Source: Acidilobaceae archaeon (GTDB taxonomy: Archaea; Thermoproteota; Thermoprotei_A; Sulfolobales; Acidilobaceae). From it: a DNA stretch of 8,237 nucleotides. Below, one piece after another: positions 1 through 5,261 of this stretch. The stretch is from the NCBI GenBank assembly GCA_026985435.1, contig JALSQL010000121.1, positions 1-8,237 of the forward strand, given 5' to 3'. The translations under genes and the position numbers were made by a program. Position 1 is the first letter of the stretch, and every line of letters starts with the position of its first letter. The notes under the pieces are model-generated. The model saw only the letters and a program-made list of their open reading frames with translations, was not told the DNA's origin and made no database searches.

Positions 1-597
1 GGCTAGGAGGTCCGCCAGGGGCACGCCCTCCCAGAGCCGGCCGCGGACGCTCCACCCGGTGACGCAGTGGAAGTCGCCCCGGACGCCCCGGAGGCCCTGG
101 GAGAGGGACTCGAGACTATAGGTGGCCGGCTCCTCCACGCTCCCCTCCACGGAGAGCCTCCAGCCGCCGGGGTCCACCCTGGGGACGCCCTCGACGGCGT
201 AGACCACCATCCTGGGTATGAACCTCTGCCCCGGAGGGGCGTCGTCGGAGCCGGGCTCCTCCGGGGGGCGCCTGAGGTACACGGGGCCCATGGCGCCATC
301 CTCGGAGGCCCGCCAGCCGGGGCCAGCGCCGGGGGCCGCGCCCGCCGGGAGGGCGGCGTAGACCCCAATCGGGTAGCCGCCGGCCTCCACCACCCTGAGC
401 ACGCCCCTGGGGGCCCGGGTGGTGTAGGTGTAGAGGTTGAACCTGCCCCCTATGAACTCCCAGCCGGCGAGGCCCTCCAGCTCGATGCCCACGCCCAGGA
501 GCCTGGCCAGCCTCGACGCCGCCTGCGACGCCAGCGAGGCGACGTCGCCGTAGCCGGAGACCCGGCCCTCCACCGTGCACTCGGCGCTCACCGGCAT
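1..597 (-). CDS. Molybdopterin-dependent oxidoreductase (sulfite oxidase/YedY-like), N-terminal part, cut by window edge
   Basis: The minus-strand frame from ATG 597 is open for 199 codons to base 1, with no stop, so the gene continues beyond the window. At residues 175-183 it reads DFHCVTGWS, the signature of the sulfite oxidase/YedY molybdopterin-binding fold; Cys178 is the expected molybdenum ligand. The segment before it (VDPGGWRLSVEGSVEEP, from about 141) and after it (LWEGVPLADLL, from 189) also fits that family, whose members oxidise or reduce small oxo-compounds such as sulfite or sulfoxides. Residues 1-120 are an extra N-terminal part I do not recognise, with a Gly/Pro/Ala-rich linker at about 83-123. 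No Tat or Sec signal is visible, so a cytoplasmic location is likely. ATG 597 is the first start after in-frame stops at about 690 and 699. The family is secure; the substrate is unknown. Confidence 0.85.
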   Translation of the reverse strand, partial: MPVSAECTVEGRVSGYGDVASLASQAASRLARLLGVGIELEGLAGWEFIGGRFNLYTYTTRAPRGVLRVVEAGGYPIGVYAALPAGAAPGAGPGWRASEDGAMGPVYLRRPPEEPGSDDAPPGQRFIPRMVVYAVEGVPRVDPGGWRLSVEGSVEEPATYSLESLSQGLRGVRGDFHCVTGWSVRGRLWEGVPLADLLA

Positions 598-693
598 TCC
601 CAGGGGCTCGTTGAGCCTGCTCCACGAGGCCCTGCAGGCTACAACACTAGCGGCCAGGCCGGGCTCACCCTGAGGGGCGCTGACTGGCTAGCG

Positions 694-700
694 GTTTTAC
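694..700 (+). promoter_or_regulatory. Possible TATA box for the ThiN-domain regulator
   Basis: GTTTTAC is the only AT-rich patch in the intergenic region between the divergent genes starting at 597 (-) and about 751 (+). Its centre lies about 54 nt before ATG 751, so initiation near 723 would leave a short leader. The match to a crenarchaeal TATA box is weak. The same patch read on the minus strand (GTAAAAC) could serve the molybdopterin gene with a leader of roughly 75 nt. Confidence 0.3.
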
Positions 701-750
701 GCTCGCACAGGTGCGCCGCCCCACATTGGGGGGCTGGAGTGTCGGCTGGC

Positions 751-1611
751 ATGACGCCCCACGAGTACGCCGCCCGCCAGATCCTCCCGAACCTCAGGGG
801 CCTCCTCGCCTGGAGGCTGAGGGGGAGGGGGCTTGGGCAGTACGGGATAGCGAAGCTCCTAGGGGTCAGCCAGCCCATGGTCCACAGGTACCTCTCCAAG
901 GATCAGGGGTACTACTATACGAGGCTGCTGGCCGAGGTGGGCGACGAGGACATCCTGGACGACGCCGTGGACAGGGCCGTGAGGCTCCTCGAGGCCGGCG
1001 CGGAGGACGCCCTCTGGCTCCTGGTGAACGAGCTGACGCTAAAGTCTAGGTTCTGCCGGGGCCGCGAGGAGCAGTGTAGGGCGGTCCTCTGCCCGGCGGG
1101 CTCGGACCTCCACATGGAGGTGTACCGGGCCGTGCTGGAGGAGCTGCTCTCCACCCCCTGCCTGGAGAGCGTCGTGCCGGAGGTGGGCTCCAACCTCGCC
1201 TACTCCCCCGCCCCCCGGCTCCCCCGGGGGAGGATCATAGCCCTGAACGGCCGCATACTGAGGGGCTCCCAGGGCGTCATAGCGGCCGGGGCCCCCGAGC
1301 CCGGGGGGAGCAGGCACACCGCCGGGGCCCTCGAGGCGCTCTCCAGGCTGAACCAGCGCCTCCGCTGGGCGGTCGCCCTCAAGCTCTCGAGGCCCGTAGA
1401 GGAGGCCCTCGACCGCCTCGCCATACCGCGGGTCACACTAGAGGCCCCCAGCGGCGGGGGGCTCCCCCCGGACTCCACGCTGGCTGCCGCCGTGGAGGAG
1501 CCGGCGCCGGGCAGGGAGGGGGTGGTCTACCTGGCGGCGTCGAGCGCCGGGGAGCTCCTGGAGGCCGTTAGGAGGATCTCCGGGCTCGCCTGCCGCGGGG
1601 AGGACTCCTAG
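751..1611 (+). CDS. thiR: HTH-ThiN transcriptional regulator (ThiR-like, thiamine phosphate sensing)
   Basis: This 286-aa protein has an N-terminal helix-turn-helix at about residues 27-48 (GQYGIAKLLGVSQPMVHRYL). The C-terminal domain at about 120-280 resembles ThiN, the archaeal thiamine-phosphate synthase domain: VPEVGSNLAYS at 142-152, GRIIALNGRI at 160-169, and GGSRHT at 185-190 in the phosphate-binding region. In archaea, HTH-ThiN proteins act as ThiR repressors that bind thiamine phosphate and control thiamine synthesis and uptake genes; catalysis is usually attributed to ThiDN fusions, and no kinase domain is present here. A Cys triplet (C102, C109, C114; CX6CX4C) lies between the domains. 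ATG 751 was chosen because coding quality begins there; the frame stays open back to 67 only as the antisense of the molybdopterin gene. GTG 739 is an alternative start. No thiamine gene is in the window, so the targets are elsewhere. Confidence 0.8.
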   Translation: MTPHEYAARQILPNLRGLLAWRLRGRGLGQYGIAKLLGVSQPMVHRYLSKDQGYYYTRLLAEVGDEDILDDAVDRAVRLLEAGAEDALWLLVNELTLKSRFCRGREEQCRAVLCPAGSDLHMEVYRAVLEELLSTPCLESVVPEVGSNLAYSPAPRLPRGRIIALNGRILRGSQGVIAAGAPEPGGSRHTAGALEALSRLNQRLRWAVALKLSRPVEEALDRLAIPRVTLEAPSGGGLPPDSTLAAAVEEPAPGREGVVYLAASSAGELLEAVRRISGLACRGEDS

Positions 1612-1638
1612 GATGCTGGCGTGGAAGAGTGGGGCCTA

Positions 1639-1650
1639 GCGGGGCCCCGC
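1639..1650. repeat. 12-bp perfect palindrome GCGGGGCCCCGC
   Basis: A perfect palindrome in the gap between the stop of the ThiN-domain regulator (1611) and the 3' end of the convergent tRNA (1663). It could fold as a small GC hairpin in either transcript. No T-run follows on the plus strand, so a terminator role is unproven, and such palindromes arise easily in sequence this GC-rich. Confidence 0.35.
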
Positions 1651-1662
1651 CCCCGCAGGCGC

Positions 1663-1771
1663 TGGTCCCGCCGCGGGGATTCGAACCCCGGACCACCCGG
1701 TGCCCGCGGTAGGGGCGGGCGCCGGGCCCGTCCCACTACAGCCGGGCGCTCTGCCGCTGAGCTACGGCGGG
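1663..1771 (-). tRNA. tRNA-Tyr (anticodon GTA) with a 34-nt intron and encoded CCA
   Basis: A complete cloverleaf can be drawn on the minus strand. The acceptor is CCCGCCG/CGGCGGG with C1-G72 and discriminator A73, the archaeal/eukaryal tRNA-Tyr identity set. The D arm is GCTC-AGCGGCA-GAGC, the anticodon stem CCCGG/CCGGG with loop CTGTAG plus A38, the variable region TGGTC, and the T arm CGGGG-TTCGAAT-CCCCG. The 3' CCA is encoded at 1663-1665. The anticodon GTA occupies 1737-1739. Removing the intron at 1702-1735 leaves a 75-nt mature tRNA. Every stem is fully paired. A strong BRE/TATA lies just upstream. Confidence 0.97.
1702..1735 (-). other. tRNA-Tyr intron at position 37/38 with canonical bulge-helix-bulge
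   Basis: The 34-nt insert lies between G37 and A38, the canonical archaeal site. A bulge-helix-bulge folds by hand. Anticodon-loop C32-U33-G34-U35 pairs with intron GCGG (intron nt 29-32), using two G.U pairs, as the 4-bp central helix. The 5' bulge is A36-G37/U1 and the 3' bulge is G33-C34/A38. Inside the intron, G2-C28 and G3-C27 continue the helix, and a CGGGC/GCCCG hairpin (intron nt 6-10 and 16-20) caps it. This is the substrate form of the archaeal splicing endonuclease. Because the central helix contains part of the anticodon, the intron must be removed before the tRNA can work. Confidence 0.92.
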
Positions 1772-1807
1772 GCCCTCCCCATGCGCTAGGGGCTGGCCGC
1801 CGGGTGT

Positions 1808-1820
1808 CTTAAACCTTCCG
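1808..1820 (-). promoter_or_regulatory. BRE plus TATA box for tRNA-Tyr
   Basis: Read on the minus strand, this is CGGAAGG followed by TTTAAG: a purine-rich BRE directly before a TATA-like box. The box centre (about 1811) predicts a start near 1785, some 14 nt upstream of the tRNA 5' end at 1771, leaving a short leader for RNase P to remove. It is the only AT-rich patch between the tRNA and the next gene upstream. Confidence 0.75.
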
Positions 1821-1924
1821 CCTCCCCCGCCCCCGGCTCTCGCGGCCTCGGGTACGGCTGCACTCGCCACCGGCGTGCGCCTCGGTGAAGCCCGCCTCAC
1901 CTCACAGGCCATCGCGGCCGGGGG

Positions 1925-2437
1925 CTAGGCTTGGGCTATCTCCTCCATCTCGTCGAGGAGGCCGGCCTCCGCGACCCGGTCCAGGGATATGAGGGCCATC
2001 CGGAGGGCCTCGTCTACGAGGGGCTCGGCTGCATCCCTGTTCTTCGCCGCCAGCCTGAGGGCGTAGGAGGCCCTGTAGAGGGGGGCCAGTATGCGGGCCT
2101 TCTCCCCGGGGCCCATGGTCGACCAGCTGGGGGTGCACTGCACCAGGAAGAGGGCGTTGACGAGGGCTGTGACGACCGCCGCCTTGACGGCTAGGTCCTC
2201 GAGGCTCTCGAACTCGTCCCTGCTGAGCTCTATCTCGCTCAGCATCACGCCCGTCCTGGAGACGAGGCCGCGGTCCCTGCAGATCTCCCTCCTCCTCTCG
2301 AGGAGGAGCTCCCTTAGGTCCTCATCCATGTTCTCGATGAAGTCCCTGAGCTTCTCCTCGGCCTCCTCGAGGCTCTCGCTCCAGTATAGCTCCGAGACGA
2401 ACCTCTCGAACGCCTCGCTTATCGGGTCACCCTCCAC
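1925..2437 (-). CDS. Hypothetical all-helical protein, partner gene of the translin-like gene
   Basis: I do not recognise this 170-aa protein. It looks entirely alpha-helical: acidic amphipathic helices at about 5-55 (ESLEEAEEKLRDFIENMDED at 21-40), a more hydrophobic helix at about 81-101 (LAVKAAVVTALVNALFLVQC), then helices at about 112-133 and 136-168. The hydrophobic helix is short and flanked by charge, so a buried core helix seems likelier than a membrane span. No signal peptide, Cys motif or catalytic signature is visible. The start is GTG 2437, with a strong Shine-Dalgarno (GGAGG) in the end of the upstream gene, and the two overlap by 11 nt. Tight coupling and the shared helical character suggest, as inference only, a partner or regulator of the translin-like protein, or a diverged helical-bundle relative. 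Confidence 0.85.
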   Translation of the reverse strand: MEGDPISEAFERFVSELYWSESLEEAEEKLRDFIENMDEDLRELLLERRREICRDRGLVSRTGVMLSEIELSRDEFESLEDLAVKAAVVTALVNALFLVQCTPSWSTMGPGEKARILAPLYRASYALRLAAKNRDAAEPLVDEALRMALISLDRVAEAGLLDEMEEIAQA

Positions 2438-3104
2438 CGCTCCTCGCCCTCCTAAGCTCCTCCATGAGCTTATACCTGTTCTCTATGTCCACCAGCATCG
2501 CCTTGGTGTCGTCCACGAGCCTCCTGGCGGCGTCGGCCTTCCTCCTAACCCCGGGGGCCAGGGCGTCCGGGTAGTCGAGGCCCCTCAGCTCGAGGTAGAT
2601 CGCCTCCATCATCCCGAGCAGCCTCCAGGCGGTCTCGAAGAGCCCGTGCCTCACGCTCTCCAAGGCCAGCCTCCTAAGCTCGCCCACAACATCCCCTAGC
2701 CCTTGCAGGTAGGGGACGGGGGGCACGCCCAGCTCCCCGGGCCCCGGGAGGCCGCGGCCGAGGATGAGGTCCATGAACACCCTGGCCTCAACATACTCGC
2801 TGACAGCATTGTAGACGAGCCCGGAGTAGTAGAGCTCGGGGTAGGGCCTTGTCTTCTCCAGGAGGCTACGGGCGGCCTCCTCCGCCGCGGCCAGGTGCTC
2901 CTCCGCCTCGCGGAGGTCCCCCTTGTGGACCGCCGTGACCGCCCAGCCGCTCCTCCTTATAACCTCCCTGGATAGCCGTATGGCCTCCTCGCGCACGGAG
3001 TCCCTCTCGGCCAGGTAGGTGTCTATCCCGGCTACGACCTCCCTCAGCCTGGCGGGGTCTAGGCTCGGCTGCAGGCCCTCCAGCAAACCCTCACACCACG
3101 CCAC
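2427..3104 (-). CDS. Translin/Trax family RNA-binding protein (COG2178-type)
   Basis: This 225-aa protein is helical throughout and matches the translin fold. It has the N-terminal helices (REEAIRLSREVIRRSG from 38, then KGDLREAEEHL at 61-71), the central YYSGLVYNAVSEYVEA at 92-107, the conserved GVPPVPYLQGLGDVVGELRR segment at 126-145, and a C-terminal ALAPGVRRKADAARRLVDDT region (181-200). Eukaryotic translin and Trax form the C3PO octamer that degrades passenger strands and processes tRNA; single archaeal relatives form similar octamers with RNase activity in Trax-like members. E103 and E106 sit where Trax has its catalytic Glu pair, and D198/D199 may supply the third acid, so RNase activity is plausible. 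The start is GTG 3104, which the CCTTAAGG box would make nearly leaderless; TTG 3086 is an alternative. Confidence 0.88.
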   Translation of the reverse strand: MAWCEGLLEGLQPSLDPARLREVVAGIDTYLAERDSVREEAIRLSREVIRRSGWAVTAVHKGDLREAEEHLAAAEEAARSLLEKTRPYPELYYSGLVYNAVSEYVEARVFMDLILGRGLPGPGELGVPPVPYLQGLGDVVGELRRLALESVRHGLFETAWRLLGMMEAIYLELRGLDYPDALAPGVRRKADAARRLVDDTKAMLVDIENRYKLMEELRRARSGGG

Positions 3105-3123
3105 CCGCCAAGGCCCCGGGCGG

Positions 3124-3131
3124 CCTTAAGG
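3124..3131 (-). promoter_or_regulatory. Probable TATA box for the translin-like gene
   Basis: CCTTAAGG is the only AT-containing patch in the gap of about 40 nt between the GNAT gene stop (3144) and the translin-like start. Its centre is about 25 nt before GTG 3104, so the transcript would begin at or beside the start codon. This supports a leaderless message and separates this unit from the GNAT gene upstream. Confidence 0.5.
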
Positions 3132-3143
3132 GTTGGGTGGGGG

Positions 3144-3977
3144 CTACCGGGTGACGTCGGCGCACTCCAGGGCCTCGTCGAGCCCGACCCTGGCCAGCAG
3201 GTTGTAGGGGCCCCCGGGGCCGCGGACGCTCTCGAGGAGGAGGTAGCCCCTCGGGAGGTAGCGGGTGTACACCTCCCTCGTGGCCAGCCTCCACCTGAGC
3301 ATCCCGCCGGGCCCGAGGCTCCCGGTGTCGCCGGGCAGGGCCACCAGTAGCAGCGGGTCCCCCGAGTCCAGCTCGGGCTCGCCCGGCAGCCGGCCCCTCC
3401 GCGGCAGCACCACCGTGGCCCTCCCGGCTAGGTCGCCCCAGCCCGGGGGCCTGCAGGCGCCGCGCAGCCTCCCCCTGACCCTGGGCGTGTCGAGGTGCCA
3501 CTCCGCGACGGCCCTGTCGCTGGGCATGCCCCTGTTTATGCTGTCCCGTATCTCCCCATAGTAGTTGACGTGGTAGGTCCTCACTACGACGCCGAGCTTG
3601 GAGAGGTTGAACCAGCTGTTCAGGGGCTGGACCGGGTCGAACGTCCACCGGGCCAGCCTCAGGCCCATCGCCAGGACCTCCCGCCTCTGGGCGGCCTTCA
3701 GGCGGAACCCCACGCCCCGGTGCTTCACGTCAGCCCTAACGCCGGTGGCGTGGCTGTAGAAGTACCAGCCCCCCGGCGTGTAGGCTGGCCACCCGTAGGA
3801 GACGCCGAGCATCCTACCGGTTGCCGGGTCGAAGGCCCCCAGGACCAGGCCGCCGTTCGCCGCGAGGCCCCTGAGGAGGTGGGCGGGGGCGGCCTCCCGG
3901 TAGTCGTCCATCCTCCAGGCGCTAGCCTGGACCTCCACGGCCTCCTGGAACTCCTCCGGCTTCTCGAGCCTGCGCAC
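3144..3977 (-). CDS. GNAT-superfamily acyltransferase of the COG3375 type
   Basis: This is 277 aa from GTG 3977. Residues 1-160 match the COG3375 family: RRLEKPEEFQEAVEVQASAW at 2-21, YFYSHATGV at 72-80, the acetyl-CoA loop KHRGVGFRLKAAQRR at 85-99, WTFDPVQPLNSWFNLSKLGV at 111-130, NYYGEIRDSINRGMPSDR at 138-155 and EWHL at 159-162. The substrate is not known for this family; members transfer an acyl group from acyl-CoA. Residues 170-277 form a second, variable, beta-rich part. GTG 3977 was chosen because GGAGG lies 5 nt before it; GTG 3983 and TTG 3989 are in-frame alternatives. The open frame back to 4214 runs antisense into the radical SAM gene and lacks family similarity. The gene diverges from that neighbour by 84 nt. 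Confidence 0.85.
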   Translation of the reverse strand: MRRLEKPEEFQEAVEVQASAWRMDDYREAAPAHLLRGLAANGGLVLGAFDPATGRMLGVSYGWPAYTPGGWYFYSHATGVRADVKHRGVGFRLKAAQRREVLAMGLRLARWTFDPVQPLNSWFNLSKLGVVVRTYHVNYYGEIRDSINRGMPSDRAVAEWHLDTPRVRGRLRGACRPPGWGDLAGRATVVLPRRGRLPGEPELDSGDPLLLVALPGDTGSLGPGGMLRWRLATREVYTRYLPRGYLLLESVRGPGGPYNLLARVGLDEALECADVTR

Positions 3978-3989
3978 GACCACCTCCAA

Positions 3990-4069
3990 CCCGCCACGCG
4001 CCCCCCGGGCAGCCGGGCCGGGGCAGGCTGAAGAGCCTTCCCGCCACGCGCTCCCCGCGGGGTGGCGGG
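3990..4069. repeat. Three copies of CCCGCCAC/GTGGCGGG in a divergent intergenic region
   Basis: CCCGCCAC occurs at 3990-3997 and 4040-4047, exactly 50 nt apart and extended to CCCGCCACGCGC in both. Its complement GTGGCGGG is at 4062-4069. The outer pair extends: GTGGCGGG-TTGG precedes the GNAT start on the minus strand, and GTGGCGGGG-TTGG begins the radical SAM gene on the plus strand. Copies two and three form an 8-bp stem with a 14-nt loop whose right arm covers GTG 4062. The arrangement could be an operator or a translation-start hairpin; no AT-rich promoter is visible between the two genes. In DNA this GC-rich, chance is a real alternative. Confidence 0.4.
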
Positions 4070-5207
4070 GTTGGGGGCCCTCGCCAGGCTGTGGGACGAG
4101 AAGGTGAGGGCGGCGAGGAGGCTCGAGGGGAGGCTGGCGCCCGGGGAGGCTGTGGAGGCGAGGAGGGACCACCACGCCCGCAGGCCCCCCAGGCCCTGCG
4201 GTATGACGATCCACACGGGCGTGGGCTGCAGTATGGGGTGCCTCTACTGCTACGTCCCAGACATGGGGTTCCCGATGAGGCCCAGGCCCTACCCCCTCAC
4301 GCCGGCCCAGATGGCGTACGCGCTGGCGGTTAACCCCTACGTGCTGCCCCGCTCCACGCTGGCCGCCTACGGGAGCGTCACCGAGCCGTTCCTCCCCGAG
4401 ACGAGGGAGAGGGCCCTGGGGTACATCCGGGAGGTCAGGCGGTGGCTGGCCCTGCCAAGCCAGGTGTCGACCAAGGCGGTGCTAGACCCGGGGCTGGCGG
4501 GGGCTCTCAGGGCGGCCGACCCCGACATCAGCGTGCTGGTGACGGTGGTCGCGCTGGGCGAGTGGGCGAGGCGCCTGGAGCCGGGCGCGCCGCCGGCGGA
4601 GGAGAGGATAGAGGCGGCGGGCGCCGCCGCCAGGGCCGGCCTGAAGGTGGCCCTCTTCGTGAGGCCGATCATACCCGGGGTGACCGACCGCCAGGCCGGG
4701 GAGATATTCGAGCTCGCCGCCGAGGCGGGCATACGCTACGCCGTCCTCGGCACCCTCAGGGTCACCCCGGGCATCCTCGAGAGGCTGTCGAGGGCGGGGG
4801 TGGACCCCGGGGCCATAGAGTCGAGGCTCCCCAGGAGGCCCCGGGGGCCCCGGGACCAGGTCACGATACGGGGCGGCGACCTGAAGGCCGCCGTGGCGGC
4901 GGAGGCGAGGGCTAGGGGTATAGAGGTGCTGCCAGCGGCCTGCAGCCACAACATCATAGCCCACGGGGAGTACTGCAGGGCCTGCAGGCTCGGCCCCTGC
5001 GGCGACCCCGCCAGGGCTAGGAGGGTGGACCCCGGGGAGGTGGAGGAGCTGCTGGAGGCCGCGGGGCTGCGGGCCAGGGCCGCCTGGGCGGGGCCCGGGC
5101 TGCTGCGCCTCCGCGTGGCCGGCGGCCGGGAGGAGGCTAGGAGGGCGAGGCTTCTGGCCGAGGCGGCCGCCAGGGTTAGGGTCGTGGTGGAGGGCGGGCG
5201 CGCTTAG
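4062..5207 (+). CDS. Radical SAM protein, spore-photoproduct-lyase-like (COG1533-type)
   Basis: This 381-aa protein has the radical SAM cluster motif GVGCSMGCLYCY at 53-64; C56, C60 and C63 (CX3CX2C) should bind the [4Fe-4S] cluster that cleaves S-adenosylmethionine. Further matches to the SplB-like family are AYGSVTEPFLPE at 102-113, VSTKAVL at 135-141, and LEPGAPPAEERIEAAG with LFVRPIIPGVTD downstream (172-187 and 198-209). Real spore-photoproduct lyase is unlikely in an archaeon, and archaeal relatives have no known substrate. A second Cys group, C294 (CSHN), C305, C308 and C313 (YCRACRLGPC), could hold an auxiliary Fe-S cluster. The final 60 residues look like a small separate domain. The start is GTG 4062 or TTG 4071; the second would place the stem-loop outside the coding region. 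The gene diverges from the GNAT gene. Confidence 0.85.
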   Translation: MAGLGALARLWDEKVRAARRLEGRLAPGEAVEARRDHHARRPPRPCGMTIHTGVGCSMGCLYCYVPDMGFPMRPRPYPLTPAQMAYALAVNPYVLPRSTLAAYGSVTEPFLPETRERALGYIREVRRWLALPSQVSTKAVLDPGLAGALRAADPDISVLVTVVALGEWARRLEPGAPPAEERIEAAGAAARAGLKVALFVRPIIPGVTDRQAGEIFELAAEAGIRYAVLGTLRVTPGILERLSRAGVDPGAIESRLPRRPRGPRDQVTIRGGDLKAAVAAEARARGIEVLPAACSHNIIAHGEYCRACRLGPCGDPARARRVDPGEVEELLEAAGLRARAAWAGPGLLRLRVAGGREEARRARLLAEAAARVRVVVEGGRA

Positions 5208-5208
5208 C

Positions 5209-5216
5209 CGTATAAC
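5209..5216 (+). promoter_or_regulatory. Probable TATA box for the aKMT-like methyltransferase
   Basis: CGTATAAC begins immediately after the stop of the radical SAM gene (5207). The TATAA core at 5211-5215 predicts initiation near 5239, leaving a leader of about 23 nt before ATG 5262 that carries GGGGGT six nt ahead of the start. The methyltransferase therefore probably has its own promoter, despite following the radical SAM gene on the same strand. Confidence 0.6.
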
Positions 5217-5261
5217 CTCCCGCGGCCGCACCGCAGCGTAGCCGCCTCCGGGGGTCAGTAG

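Noticed and set aside
116..625. Minus-strand open frame of 169 codons at the left end
   Set aside because: It is an out-of-frame shadow of the real molybdopterin reading frame on the same strand, with an Arg/Gly-rich composition and no motif.
67..750. Plus-strand open frame extending the ThiN-domain regulator upstream by 228 codons
   Set aside because: It is the antisense of the molybdopterin gene; its translation is Gly/Pro/Ala/His-rich with no family resemblance, while the minus strand carries the DFHCVTGWS motif.
1621..1812. Plus-strand small protein over the tRNA region
   Set aside because: It lies antisense across a complete tRNA-Tyr gene and has only Arg/Gly/Pro-rich low-complexity sequence.
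1814..1924. Small hairpins (GGTGA/TCACC at 1884-1901, CGCC/GGCG at 1865-1875) as a possible ncRNA or terminator
   Set aside because: The stems are only 4-5 bp, no box C/D or T-run accompanies them, and a minus-strand ORF through here runs into the tRNA. They fit chance in GC-rich DNA.
3978..4214. N-terminal extension of the GNAT protein to 4214 on the minus strand
   Set aside because: The added residues are antisense to the radical SAM gene and lack the family pattern, which begins at RRLEKPEEF.
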